From CAZENU01 sp965117035 (GTDB lineage Bacteria > Chloroflexota > Dehalococcoidia > Lucifugimonadales > CAZENU01), in contig OZ220748.1 in assembly GCA_965117035.1 (NCBI GenBank), positions 2,542,001 through 2,606,000 on the forward strand: a DNA stretch of 64,000 bases, in the 5' to 3' direction. Position 1 is the first letter of the stretch, and each line of letters begins with the position of its first letter. Below the pieces are notes generated by a model. It did not search any database and was not told the origin of the DNA. It was given only the letters and a program-made list of their open reading frames with translations. Below, in pieces: positions 6,678-14,337 of this stretch. Position numbers and translations under genes: made by a program.

Positions 6678-8231
6678 GTCAGCCCGCACACAATACTTGG
6701 CATCGGCCTAGACGCCGACGCGCGCGAGGTTCGGCGAGCCTTTCGCCGTCTCGCTCTTCAACACCACCCCGACCGGAGCGACGACCCCGACGCGGCGTCC
6801 CGCTACGAAGAGATACGCGCCGCCTACGAAACGCTGCTCGGCGAAACTCCCCCGCATCCCGCCCCTTGCGGCGTGTGCGACGGTCATGGGAAGACCATCA
6901 CGGGCATGTCGCAATGGATTCGCTGTCCCTTCTGCATGGGCACGGGAACCACCTTTGCGGCCATGTCCGAGAAGCCGACCGGGCGCCCGCCGCCCGTCGA
7001 CGAGGCGGCCGAGCGCGCCCGTGTCCGGCGAGAGGTCGAAGCGGAGCTCGCGCGACAGTCGCTCGAGGACGCCGACGCGCCGCCGGAGCCGCCGCCGGAG
7101 CCGGTCCATGGTCTCGCCGACCTGCTCGCTCGCCAGAGGGCCGAGCGAGACGCCATCGAACAGCCTCGGGCAACGCTCGCTAAGGTGCGGACCACTCCTG
7201 TCCGGCGCCCACCAAGCCCGCCCCCCGCCGCGCTCCCTGCACGCCGGCCCCCCCGCCGACTGGTGCGGCGACTGTTGCCGTTGGCGCTAGCCGTCGCCGT
7301 GCCTCTCACGGCAGTCGGAGCACTGGGATACCACGATGCGCTCGGGGAAGTGATTGAAATGCTGACGGGGCATCAAGGAGAGGGAGAGCGGCCGGAGCGC
7401 GCTGACCACCACCACTCCGGCGGCGACGGGGATGGCGGGCCCCTGATTTTGGCGGCCTCTCCGCCGACCCCGACGTCGACCGCTACCCCGACAGCAACCC
7501 CAAGGCTCACTCCTGCTCGGAAAGCCCGGACGCCGGTGCCCCCGTCAGGAACACCGATAGTGGCATGGAACAACCCGGGCCCGACCTTGACCTTGACTTC
7601 GACGCCGGCACCGTCAGTCAAGGCGACCGGGCCTAAGTCTATTGGCCTCCGGCGACTCAACCCGAAGGAGATAGCCAGGTGGATAGTCGTTCTAACCAAT
7701 CAGGAGCGGAAGAAGGCAAGGCTGGCGCCGCTCAAGCATGACCCTCGCATCTCCGAGATCGCTCAGGCCCACTCGCGCAACATGATCCGACGTGGCTACT
7801 CGCACAGACTACAGGGAATGGGGCCCACAGACAGGGCTCGGGTCGCCGGGTACGGCTGTCCGCTCGGCGGGCGGTTCAACCAGCCGATGGAGATAGGGAA
7901 GATAAGCAGTGGGCCCGCAGGGCTCAACGCCGCCAAGCTGAATCATGGGCTGGCCGAGAACATCGCTAAGTATCCCAGAGCGCTGAAGTGGCAGGGGCGT
8001 GGCCCCGAAGGGGGGCCGTACACCTGGTGGCCCGCAACCTACGCGACAGACGAACAGGAGATGGCCCGCCAGATCGTCAAGGGATGGATGGGCAGCGAAG
8101 GCCACAGGGCGAACATCTTGAATTCCAATTACGTCCGCCTCGGCGTCGGCGTGGCGGTGGAAACGAAATCAAAGTACGGGTACATCGACGAGGTCTTCTA
8201 CGCCACGCAGAACTTCTCGTCGTGTAGATAG
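6678..8231 (+). CDS. J-domain / zinc-finger / TM / CAP domain fusion protein
   Basis: A protein of about 517 residues. Residues 4-58 form a J domain (SPHTILGIGLDADA...) with the Hsp70-stimulating HPD motif. A DnaJ-like pair of CxxC motifs follows (C64/C67 in CGVCDGHG; C83/C86 in CPFCMGTG). A charged Ala/Pro region leads to one membrane helix at about 198-217, then a Thr/Pro-rich linker, then a CAP/SCP domain at about 330-517 with AHSRNM, GLAENI and SEGHRANIL motifs and a final Cys. The N-terminus should be cytoplasmic and the CAP domain exported. No ATG, GTG or TTG lies in frame before the J domain: a GGGAGG sequence (6666-6671) precedes a GTC at 6678, where a start would be expected. The first canonical start is GTG 6873, which would remove the J domain. 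Confidence 0.75.
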   Translation, partial: VSPHTILGIGLDADAREVRRAFRRLALQHHPDRSDDPDAASRYEEIRAAYETLLGETPPHPAPCGVCDGHGKTITGMSQWIRCPFCMGTGTTFAAMSEKPTGRPPPVDEAAERARVRREVEAELARQSLEDADAPPEPPPEPVHGLADLLARQRAERDAIEQPRATLAKVRTTPVRRPPSPPPAALPARRPPRRLVRRLLPLALAVAVPLTAVGALGYHDALGEVIEMLTGHQGEGERPERADHHHSGGDGDGGPLILAASPPTPTSTATPTATPRLTPARKARTPVPPSGTPIVAWNNPGPTLTLTSTPAPSVKATGPKSIGLRRLNPKEIARWIVVLTNQERKKARLAPLKHDPRISEIAQAHSRNMIRRGYSHRLQGMGPTDRARVAGYGCPLGGRFNQPMEIGKISSGPAGLNAAKLNHGLAENIAKYPRALKWQGRGPEGGPYTWWPATYATDEQEMARQIVKGWMGSEGHRANILNSNYVRLGVGVAVETKSKYGYIDEVFYATQNFSSCR

Positions 8232-8247
8232 GAGAGATGCGAGGACA

Positions 8248-8916
8248 ATGATGGACCACTTGAAAGCCAATCAGGCTAGGCATCCAGCGGCCTGCACTTG
8301 TGTTCGTTGCGAGCAGCGACGGTTGGGAGACTCGGCCTCTCCCAGAGGCACGCCGCGCTCGGTTCGAAGAGCGTCTGTCTTGTTTGCTTTCGGACTTATC
8401 GCTATTGCAGTAGGCGCCGGTATCTGGTGGTGGAGTGGCGAGCGCGGCGAGGAATCAGCCATCGTCCAAGCGACTACCCTGAAGAACGGAGAGACGGTGA
8501 CGGCAAGACGCAATGAGTCGTTGCGGTTTCTCCCGACACCTACGCCAGACCCTCAGTTGGCCAAACTGGCCGACATAAAGGCGGTAGTTGAACAGTCCGG
8601 TATTGACAGTTCCCTGCGTGGGATGGCGCGTACTGCCGCGTTCTATCTGCTCGTAGACGAGTGCGGTGGCCCGATCACGATCCGGGATGGGCTAATCAAG
8701 GCAACAGTCCCGCGAGAACTGCTGATCAACGACGAAGGGACTAGATGGCTGATGCTAGACGGAAACATCGAGCGCCCTCTCCGAGTCTCCTTGTGGCAGA
8801 ATTGGAGTCACGATGTCGAGTGGCAGGTTCTGGTCCGAGTGCGTGGCATGTGGGAGCAATTCGCTTCAGGCCAGATCACGAGCGGCTGCGCTGTTAGGCA
8901 AGACCGGGGCGTGTGA
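8248..8916 (+). CDS. Membrane protein with N-terminal CxCxxC module
   Basis: A 222-residue protein starting with a short cytoplasmic module (ANQARHPAACTCVRCEQRRL, residues 7-26) whose C16-x-C18-x2-C21 spacing is shared with the protein at 10396-10767. A membrane helix follows at about 43-62 (VLFAFGLIAIAVGAGIWWW). The remaining 160 residues are probably outside the cell and contain two Cys (C151-region DECGG, and C216) that could form a disulfide. I do not recognise the outer domain. It begins 16 nt after the J-domain/CAP gene on the same strand, so the two are likely co-transcribed and both place a domain outside the membrane. Confidence 0.65.
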   Translation: MMDHLKANQARHPAACTCVRCEQRRLGDSASPRGTPRSVRRASVLFAFGLIAIAVGAGIWWWSGERGEESAIVQATTLKNGETVTARRNESLRFLPTPTPDPQLAKLADIKAVVEQSGIDSSLRGMARTAAFYLLVDECGGPITIRDGLIKATVPRELLINDEGTRWLMLDGNIERPLRVSLWQNWSHDVEWQVLVRVRGMWEQFASGQITSGCAVRQDRGV

Positions 8917-8981
8917 ATTGGCGGACGAGCAACTACGGCCGGACGCAGAAAAAGTGGGTCCCGGACTAGGGGCTTCCTAGG

Positions 8982-9272
8982 GTGTTCTTTCTGCTCTGGC
9001 TGCTAAGGGGCCTGCTGTCGAAACCGTACAAGTCCAAGTATTCCGAAGGCTGGCGCCCCATACCCGGACGCTCATGGCCTAAGTGGATACGGCCAGACTC
9101 ACAGACGTTGCGCGGCGCGGCCGAAGACGAACGGCTGTTGATCTACCGGGGCAGGGTATTCGAGTACCGGGTCTGGCCTATGGGCGAGGGGGGCCACGGC
9201 GGTTCTTGGATGATCGGGCAAATCGACCGCCGCCGCCGCAAGAGGACGCGAGGCGACAGAAAACGGCGATAG
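8982..9272 (+). CDS. Small conserved basic-tailed protein, copy 2
   Basis: A 96-residue paralogue of the protein at 5759-6040, on the opposite strand. It shares GLLSKPYKSKYSEGWRP, SWPKWIRPD, LLIYRGRVFEYRVWP and IGQIDRRRR, with an Arg/Lys-rich end. The start is GTG with a hydrophobic opening (FFLLWLLRGLL). A short CTAGG/CCTAG inverted repeat immediately precedes the start and may hide the weak ribosome binding site. It lies 65 nt after the CxCxxC membrane protein. Function unknown; possible membrane-surface or nucleic-acid-binding role from the basic tail. Confidence 0.62.
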   Translation: MFFLLWLLRGLLSKPYKSKYSEGWRPIPGRSWPKWIRPDSQTLRGAAEDERLLIYRGRVFEYRVWPMGEGGHGGSWMIGQIDRRRRKRTRGDRKRR

Positions 9273-9651
9273 GCCGCTCGACGCTCTCGTGGCAACCCCG
9301 TCGGCCGCCCGCGTGCCGAAGGTCAAGGCCCGGTCGGGCCCCGCATCTCCCAGGCCGAACGCGTACCCAGGGTTTAGGTCGGGCTAACTACATCACACGC
9401 GACCTCGTGCCGCCGGCGCTTCTGGAATCCCGTCGGCGGCCCTACCACACCACGAACCCGTCGTCAACTCTGTCAAGCGCCACCGGCGACGCGCACGCCC
9501 GTCTTTTTGGGTGCAGAACCTCCCACCCCAGGAAGAAAAACGGAACAAATGCCCCAATCAATGCAGAAAGTCACGAAAACTTAGTGGTTTAATATATTGA
9601 CAATGGCTGCTAGACTCGCGGGCCCATAGCAGCAGTGGAAGGGAGGTCGCA
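9273..9651. other. Intergenic stretch, AT-richer at its right end
   Basis: No gene is supported. The last 80 bases are much AT-richer than the surroundings (AATATATTGACA near 9591-9602) and probably contain the promoter of the DUF5678 gene, but no well-spaced -35/-10 pair can be assigned. A clear GGGAGGT Shine-Dalgarno sequence lies at about 9641-9647, directly before the 9652 start. Confidence 0.5.
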
Positions 9652-9936
9652 ATGTCAAGTGCAGAGATTGAGGCGGTCAGAGAACTGATGGGGGACCCTC
9701 AGCGAGCTCACGAGGACATGCAGGCCTTCGAGGAAAACGCGATCTGCTTCATCAGGACCTATCCTACACTCATGGAGTCCTATCCCAGAAAGTGGGTGGC
9801 CGTTCATGACTGCGCGGTCAAGCTGAGCGGCGATTCCATTGAGGACGTTCTGCGAGAGATTGAGAGCACAGGGTTGCAGCGTCGGCCTGTCTACATTGGA
9901 TATGTTGACCCGGAGCCTGCGACCATGCTTCTCTGA
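9652..9936 (+). CDS. DUF5678 family protein
   Basis: A 94-residue protein with the DUF5678 pattern: a C-terminal half with Y-P-R-K-W-V-A-V-H-D, then an amphipathic S-I-E-D-V-L-R-E-I-E and a closing V-Y-I-G-Y-V-D-P-E-P. Proteins of this family are small, of unknown function, and are commonly encoded next to retropepsin-like aspartic proteases, as here. Start ATG 9652 has a strong GGGAGGT ribosome binding site. Its TGA overlaps the ATG of the protease gene (ATGA), indicating translational coupling. Confidence 0.75.
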   Translation: MSSAEIEAVRELMGDPQRAHEDMQAFEENAICFIRTYPTLMESYPRKWVAVHDCAVKLSGDSIEDVLREIESTGLQRRPVYIGYVDPEPATMLL

Positions 9937-10367
9937 TGGCTCTGATCGGTTGGCCTGGGGCGAGGGGGGAGCCGCTTGTCCCAGGCTATCTTTTTGTCCC
10001 AAGGCTCAGGCTTGTGAAGCAGGTCGTTTTCCTGGTGGACACCGGAGCTGATTCCACCACCCTGATGCCCAGGGATGCTTTGTATATCGGCGTCGATTAC
10101 AGGCTGCTTGGGCGGCAGTCCGAGGTCACAGGTCTCGGCGGCACAGTCTCTTGCTTCCAAGAGCCCGCCTATATCGCGTTCAATTCGGGAAGGCGCTGGG
10201 ACTACTACCAGATCAACTTGGATATCGCCCCATTCTCGCTTGATGCCCTAAAGCTCCAGTCGGTACTCGGTCGAGATATCATAGACCGCTGGCGGGTGCT
10301 CTATTCGCCGAGTGAGGGCACGAGAGTCTTTGAGCCTCTGGCCCCCGACTGGTCTTCGCCCCTGTAA
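9936..10367 (+). CDS. Retropepsin-like aspartic protease
   Basis: A 143-residue protein with the aspartyl-protease signature F-L-V-D-T-G-A-D-S-T at about 32-41 (catalytic D35). Further on come a flap-like region and a hydrophobic V-L-G-R-D-I-I-D-R-W-R segment, typical of the second psi loop in single-domain retropepsins. Such enzymes act as homodimers. Their bacterial substrates are mostly unknown. The ATG overlaps the stop of the DUF5678 gene, so the two are made from one message, and a functional link such as protease plus regulator or target is plausible. No signal peptide, so it should be cytoplasmic. Confidence 0.75.
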   Translation: MALIGWPGARGEPLVPGYLFVPRLRLVKQVVFLVDTGADSTTLMPRDALYIGVDYRLLGRQSEVTGLGGTVSCFQEPAYIAFNSGRRWDYYQINLDIAPFSLDALKLQSVLGRDIIDRWRVLYSPSEGTRVFEPLAPDWSSPL

Positions 10368-10395
10368 CAGCATGGCCTGAGAGTCCCATTCGAAC

Positions 10396-10767
10396 ATGAA
10401 CCACTGGGAAGCCAATCAGGCCAATCACCCGTCCGCCTGTACCTGTAAGAGATGCAACGACCGGCGCCTCCAGCGCCTGTTCCCAAAGGCCGTCGCGGAA
10501 GACACTACCCCGCCACCCGCTACCCATCCCTTCGAGCTCGTCTGGCAGCACTACCCATCGTATTCCGCCCTCGATGTGAACGGGCGGCGTTACGCGGAAG
10601 GATATGTGGCGGGCGTCGGGCACCATCGCCAGTACCGGATGGATACTCCCCAGGGCAACATACTCGTCGCCACGACCCTCGATGCCCTAAAGGACAAAGT
10701 CGACCGGCACCTTGCCCTCTACCAAAAGACGGTGTGGACCTGGCTCAGCCGCCCCACCGCACCCTAA
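10396..10767 (+). CDS. Soluble protein with N-terminal CxCxxC module
   Basis: A 123-residue protein whose first 25 residues (NHWEANQANHPSACTCKRCN, then DRRL) match the N-terminus of the membrane protein at 8248 almost position for position, including C15-x-C17-x2-C20. The rest is unrelated: a Pro-rich linker and an alpha/beta domain (VNGRRYAEGYVAGVGHHRQYR, DALKDKVDRHLALYQ) without membrane segments. The Cys/His module looks like a small zinc-binding or interaction tag. It lies 28 nt after the aspartic protease gene and may belong to the same transcript. Confidence 0.6.
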   Translation: MNHWEANQANHPSACTCKRCNDRRLQRLFPKAVAEDTTPPPATHPFELVWQHYPSYSALDVNGRRYAEGYVAGVGHHRQYRMDTPQGNILVATTLDALKDKVDRHLALYQKTVWTWLSRPTAP

Positions 10768-11144
10768 CGACAAAGGACACCGCGCGCGCCGGCGCGTTCT
10801 GGCCTGCTCGCGGGTCCCTACCTACGTCCCTACCTGAGTAGAACGCCCTGTCGGATAGTTCGCTCAGGCCCTACCATTACCCCGTCGTGACCTACCTGGT
10901 AGTAAGCAAGTTCGGCGGGGTGGCCGAAAAAGACCGGTGTAAGGACTGGTGGCAGACTATGGCGGTCGCCCACCCTGATCTGTGGGACTGAGCGGTCTGT
11001 CGCTGTCTTGTCCGCAGTCCGCCGGGCACTGGCGGGCTTGGCCCGAATGATCCCTGGCCTGCCCGAAGGCTCGTATCAGACGGGTTTAGGGCCGTCAATT
11101 CTGGAGACTTGACGGGCCTACTAGCCCCCGGTAGGCTTCTGCTC
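10768..11144. other. Intergenic stretch with a possible 34-codon ORF
   Basis: No clear gene. A GTG-started frame at 10887-10991 (plus strand) would encode a 34-residue Trp-rich peptide ending AVAHPDLWD, but it has no visible ribosome binding site and no relative in the window, so I do not annotate it as a gene. Confidence 0.3.
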
Positions 11145-11546
11145 ATGGTCGAGATCATCGCCGCCCTCAGCTTGGGTGTCGGCGCAGCCGCCCTAGGGTT
11201 GGCCACCTACACCCGCATCGAGCGGCGCCGGGACCGCAAGGATGCGCAGCGCGAACAAGAGCGCCAACGGAAGATCAGGGAAGTCGTCCACCTGCATCAC
11301 AGGGGCGGCGACTTCGACTCCGACGACGAAACCGCCCGAATCGAGTACATGGTGCTCGACGCGCCGACCGGCTACACGCGCTGCAAAAGGCCGCGTGACG
11401 AGGTCACGTCCCACCCTGCGAGCATGACGACGTACCTAGGCGCGGACGGGGTGGTACACCAGCCGACCAGCGAGCTCGAGGACCACCCGCCGATCAAGTG
11501 TGAAGAGTGCTGGCTGCCGATGGTGGGGCCTATCGCTGGGCTTTGA
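11145..11546 (+). CDS. Single-pass membrane protein, unrecognised
   Basis: A protein of about 133 residues beginning with one membrane helix (VEIIAALSLGVGAAALGLATY), followed by a strongly charged helix (ERRRDRKDAQREQERQRK) that is probably cytoplasmic and could form a coiled coil. The C-terminal half contains CxxC (KCEECWLP) near the end. I chose ATG 11145 over an in-frame TTG at 11109 because it directly precedes the membrane helix. The next gene starts 3 nt after the stop, so they form an operon. Confidence 0.5.
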   Translation: MVEIIAALSLGVGAAALGLATYTRIERRRDRKDAQREQERQRKIREVVHLHHRGGDFDSDDETARIEYMVLDAPTGYTRCKRPRDEVTSHPASMTTYLGADGVVHQPTSELEDHPPIKCEECWLPMVGPIAGL

Positions 11547-11549
11547 GCC

Positions 11550-12098
11550 ATGGACGAGAAAGAGCGAATCCGCATCGGCGTCACCATCGCGGTCGCCGTA
11601 GCGGTCGTATCAGCGACCTTGGGAGTTCCGATGGTCGGGGCGCAGCCCGCCGAGTTGAGGGTGCTGCCTCTGATCGTGGCCGGGGCCGCCATCGTGGGCG
11701 CGTATCTGCTGGCATTCGGGCTCGATTGGCCTTGGCACCCCAAGAAACCGAAGTGCCAACTCCAAGCCGTCTATTATCGCGCGCCGCGCCCACCTAAACG
11801 GAATCCGGCGGGGCCCTGGCTTGCTGCGGTGTTCTACAGCGTGATGGGAGTCAACATAACTGCCGCCATCGGCGGCTGGTATCCGCCGGCGACGCCCTAC
11901 GTGTTAGGTGCTCTGGAACTGTTCGTGGTGGCGGTTGTGATCGTCGTGCCCTCAATCATTGTGTACCGCCTTTGGCGCTTGTGCCAGCTGTACCGCAGCC
12001 CCTACTGGCGGAAACTGCGATTGCGGCAACTCCGCCGCGAGCCGCCTCTGCCTGCCGGTGGCCCGTGGCCCCGGACCCCGGACGCCTGCGTAGACTGA
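11550..12098 (+). CDS. Multi-pass membrane protein, unrecognised
   Basis: A 182-residue protein with four predicted membrane helices (about 9-27, 38-56, 88-107, 118-139), a basic Pro-rich loop between helices 2 and 3, and a basic cytoplasmic tail (YRSPYWRKLRLRQLRR). It shares no motif with a family I know. It starts 3 nt after the single-pass protein gene; both may form a small membrane complex. Confidence 0.5.
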   Translation: MDEKERIRIGVTIAVAVAVVSATLGVPMVGAQPAELRVLPLIVAGAAIVGAYLLAFGLDWPWHPKKPKCQLQAVYYRAPRPPKRNPAGPWLAAVFYSVMGVNITAAIGGWYPPATPYVLGALELFVVAVVIVVPSIIVYRLWRLCQLYRSPYWRKLRLRQLRREPPLPAGGPWPRTPDACVD

Positions 12099-12353
12099 TG
12101 TCTGCCCTCTTCAGAACATGCGTCGGTGCCGTCGCTCCCTGCTCGGGCAACACTGCCAGCGACCTCTCCGCGCCTCATGCGGACTGCTTCATCTACTCTT
12201 GCACTACTCTCGCCTTACTCTCGCCATAACACCCATCGGACATTACAAATCGTGATACCTTAGCAGGTCACGGCCCATCAATCGCTCCCATGCCTGCTTG
12301 CAGTTACAACCTTTAGGTCATATGCAGTCTTGGTGTAGGTGAGGAGTCTTCTA

Positions 12354-12980
12354 ATGGCAACGCTATTGAGGATACTTCGTTGGCTAGAGAAGCAGCCACT
12401 CCGCGATCGGGAATCGTTGACGAAACTAGCACACAGAGGTTGGTTTCTTGGCCCCCGCTTCCCCGTAGGTACTATTCCTCAACTTGGTAGCTCGGTCGAG
12501 ATTAGGCCAAGTGATGTAGATGAAGTTGTTGCACGACACGTTCGGCAGCATCTCGACGACATTGAAGCAACGCTGATCGGATTATATCCCAGCCGGACTT
12601 ACTTGTTTCAGGAAGCATTCTGGGCACACCGAGAAGGTAGGTACTCGCTCTCAATCCAAGCATTCCTTACGCAGGCTGATGGTATCTTCTGCGACAGATT
12701 CGGAAAGCAATTGTTTCGCGGAGGGAGTCAGGAAGCAGCCAGCGACTTCAGGTCCGAAGTAAGAGGCCGATTCTTCCAGGCACATCTGCACTCTCTCACA
12801 CAGTCCATCCCACTATGGATGGACAGCCGTTGTCTGGGCGACGACTTTGAGGGCCTGAATCGGCACCAGGTTCTTCATGGAATGAAAGTGGACTACAACA
12901 CCGAACTCAACAGTCTGCAGGCAGTTTCGCTTCTCGATTACCTATCCTGGGTGCTGAATAGGCAAGCCGACGGATGTTGA
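12354..12980 (+). CDS. HEPN-like protein, possible ribonuclease
   Basis: A 208-residue, mostly alpha-helical protein. Near its end is R170-H-Q-V-L-H175 in the context GLNRHQVLHGMKVDY, fitting the R-x(4-6)-H motif of HEPN ribonucleases, followed by a helix SLQAVSLLDYLSWVL typical of the last HEPN helix. HEPN proteins often act in toxin or anti-phage systems; no partner is visible beside it. Start ATG 12354 is preceded by GAGGAG with good spacing; an upstream in-frame GTG overlaps that sequence and is less likely. The gene is clearly AT-richer than its neighbours, suggesting recent acquisition. Confidence 0.6.
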   Translation: MATLLRILRWLEKQPLRDRESLTKLAHRGWFLGPRFPVGTIPQLGSSVEIRPSDVDEVVARHVRQHLDDIEATLIGLYPSRTYLFQEAFWAHREGRYSLSIQAFLTQADGIFCDRFGKQLFRGGSQEAASDFRSEVRGRFFQAHLHSLTQSIPLWMDSRCLGDDFEGLNRHQVLHGMKVDYNTELNSLQAVSLLDYLSWVLNRQADGC

Positions 12981-13084
12981 TACCCGTGTGGCTAAGCGTG
13001 GTGGACTTCACCGCAACAGAACCGCTTTGCGGGGCCTCGTATCACATTCGCCCAAGATTCGCGGGAAATTCCCAATTCAGATAG

Positions 13085-13320
13085 GGAAACGGACTTTTGC
13101 ACTTCTCTCCATCGAATGGACAACTGCTCAGAGCTGATGAGCATACAACGCGTTCACCCCGAGCAGCCCCGCCGCTCCGACCGGCGCGTATCGAGGGGCG
13201 CGCACCCGGTCCCCGCGAACGTGAACAGCTACGCGGATGGCGCCGGGCGGGCGGCCGGGGAGGCGCATTGCCCCCTCATACCAGAATCAGGGACCAGCGG
13301 GTAGTTGGTAGCGGATGGTA
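13085..13320. repeat. Mosaic of dispersed repeats including a full copy of the 110-bp element
   Basis: Bases 13092-13115 are the inverted relative of 2391-2413. Bases 13122-13233 are a full-length copy (plus orientation) of the approximately 110-bp element described under findings, with the core CGTTCACCC-GAG-AG, a GC-rich stem-loop, GTATCGA-GGGCG, and the tail CGAACGTGAA. Bases 13279-13308 are related to 2360-2390. Confidence 0.7.
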
Positions 13321-13947
13321 CATAGCGAGCGATCGGGGAGGCGCAATGCCCCCTCTCCCTCGACGGGAGAGGGCTGGGGTGAGGGTGAACACCATCCCCG
13401 GCAAGCTGCCCCGCACCCGACGGGCCCTTCCCCAGCTACTCACCCCACACAACCCGTTCACCCCGAGTAGCGCCGCCACTCCGGGCGGCGCGTATCGAGG
13501 GGCGCGACCAACACCGGACGTAACTGTTCAGACCTGCTGAGAGGAACGCCACCACTACCGTCGTTCCCGCGCAGGAGACCGTTGCACAACCGTCATTCCC
13601 GCGAAGGGAGACCCTTGGATGCATAACCGTCATTCCCGCGCAGGCGGGAACCCAGGGGGTTGGGAACTCAGCTACGAAATCCACGGGTGTCCGCCCTGTC
13701 GGGCTCCCTCGCTAGGGGTTACGCAAAGGTCTCCGAAGAGCCTGCCCTCGTGAAGACGGGGGCGGGAATCCATCCCCGGCAGGGTGCGTCGCCGTCACTC
13801 GGGGTAACAGCCGGTTTCATCGGGCCGTCGGGGTGTGTATGGTCTGGCCCCTCGACTCTGAACAGCTACCCTTGGACAGCCAACCTTGCCCTCCGTAACT
13901 GCGCGTGCTACATTACACGTAACGCAGCAACAACGAGGTCCACGACA
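13321..13947. repeat. Cluster of four intergenic repeat types
   Basis: In order: CCCTCTCCC-CGACGGGAGAGGGCTGGGGTGAGGGT type near 13348-13388; a second, partial copy of the 110-bp element at 13450-13541; three imperfect copies of the GTCATTCCCGCGAAGGCGGGAA type between 13556 and 13655; and GAGCCTGCCCTCGTGAAGACG near 13738-13760, related to 51710-51732. No gene is supported except that the last 70 bases lead into the next start. CGTAAC occurs twice just upstream (13894 and 13919 regions) and might be an operator for the following gene. Confidence 0.65.
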
Positions 13948-14307
13948 ATGACCGAAGACAACCGCGACAGGAAACCCATCTCCCAGAGAGTCAAGACCAT
14001 CGTCGACGAGGCCGCCGGCGTCGCCGAAGACGTCGGTGAGACCGTCCGCGGGACCGTCGAGGAAGCCCTCAACGCCCGCAAGAGGGTCGTCATGGTCAGG
14101 CTCAACGACACCAGCGTCGACCGCCTCGACGACCTCGTCGAGGCCGGCATCGCCGGCAGCCGCTCCGAGGCCGCCGCCTACCTCATCGCCCAGGGCATCG
14201 ACGCCAACCAGGGCCTCTTCGACCGCATCAAGGGCAAGATAGCCGAGATCCGCAAGGCCAAAGAAGAGCTCAAGGAGCTCATGAAAAACAAGCCCACCGG
14301 CGACTAG
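13948..14307 (+). CDS. Ribbon-helix-helix-like protein with coiled-coil tail
   Basis: A 119-residue protein. Residues 48-86 (VVMVRLNDTSVDRLDDLVEAGIAGSRSEAAAYLIAQGI, given here in part by motif: beta strand, helix, GIAGSRSEAA, helix) fit an RHH DNA-binding fold. The N-terminus is acidic and the last 30 residues (IKGKIAEIRKAKEELKELM) form a charged helix. It is probably a transcription or plasmid-partition-type regulator. ATG 13948 was chosen because it follows ACGAGG and opens the conserved part; a longer upstream frame runs through repeats. It lies 30 nt before the next gene. Confidence 0.6.
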   Translation: MTEDNRDRKPISQRVKTIVDEAAGVAEDVGETVRGTVEEALNARKRVVMVRLNDTSVDRLDDLVEAGIAGSRSEAAAYLIAQGIDANQGLFDRIKGKIAEIRKAKEELKELMKNKPTGD

Positions 14308-14337
14308 CTATCCCGATGCCCGCACGAGCACGCGTAG

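Noticed and set aside
9591..9616. TTGACA at 9597 with TAGACT at 9611 as a promoter
   Set aside because: The spacing is only 8 bp, far from 17, so it cannot be a normal sigma70 promoter as read.
10887..10991. 34-codon GTG-started ORF
   Set aside because: Too short and unsupported by a ribosome binding site or homologue.
13556..13655. Possible CRISPR array from the repeated GTCATTCCCGCG units
   Set aside because: Copies are imperfect, unevenly spaced and lack unique spacers of constant length; they match a dispersed intergenic repeat also found at 51.7 kb.
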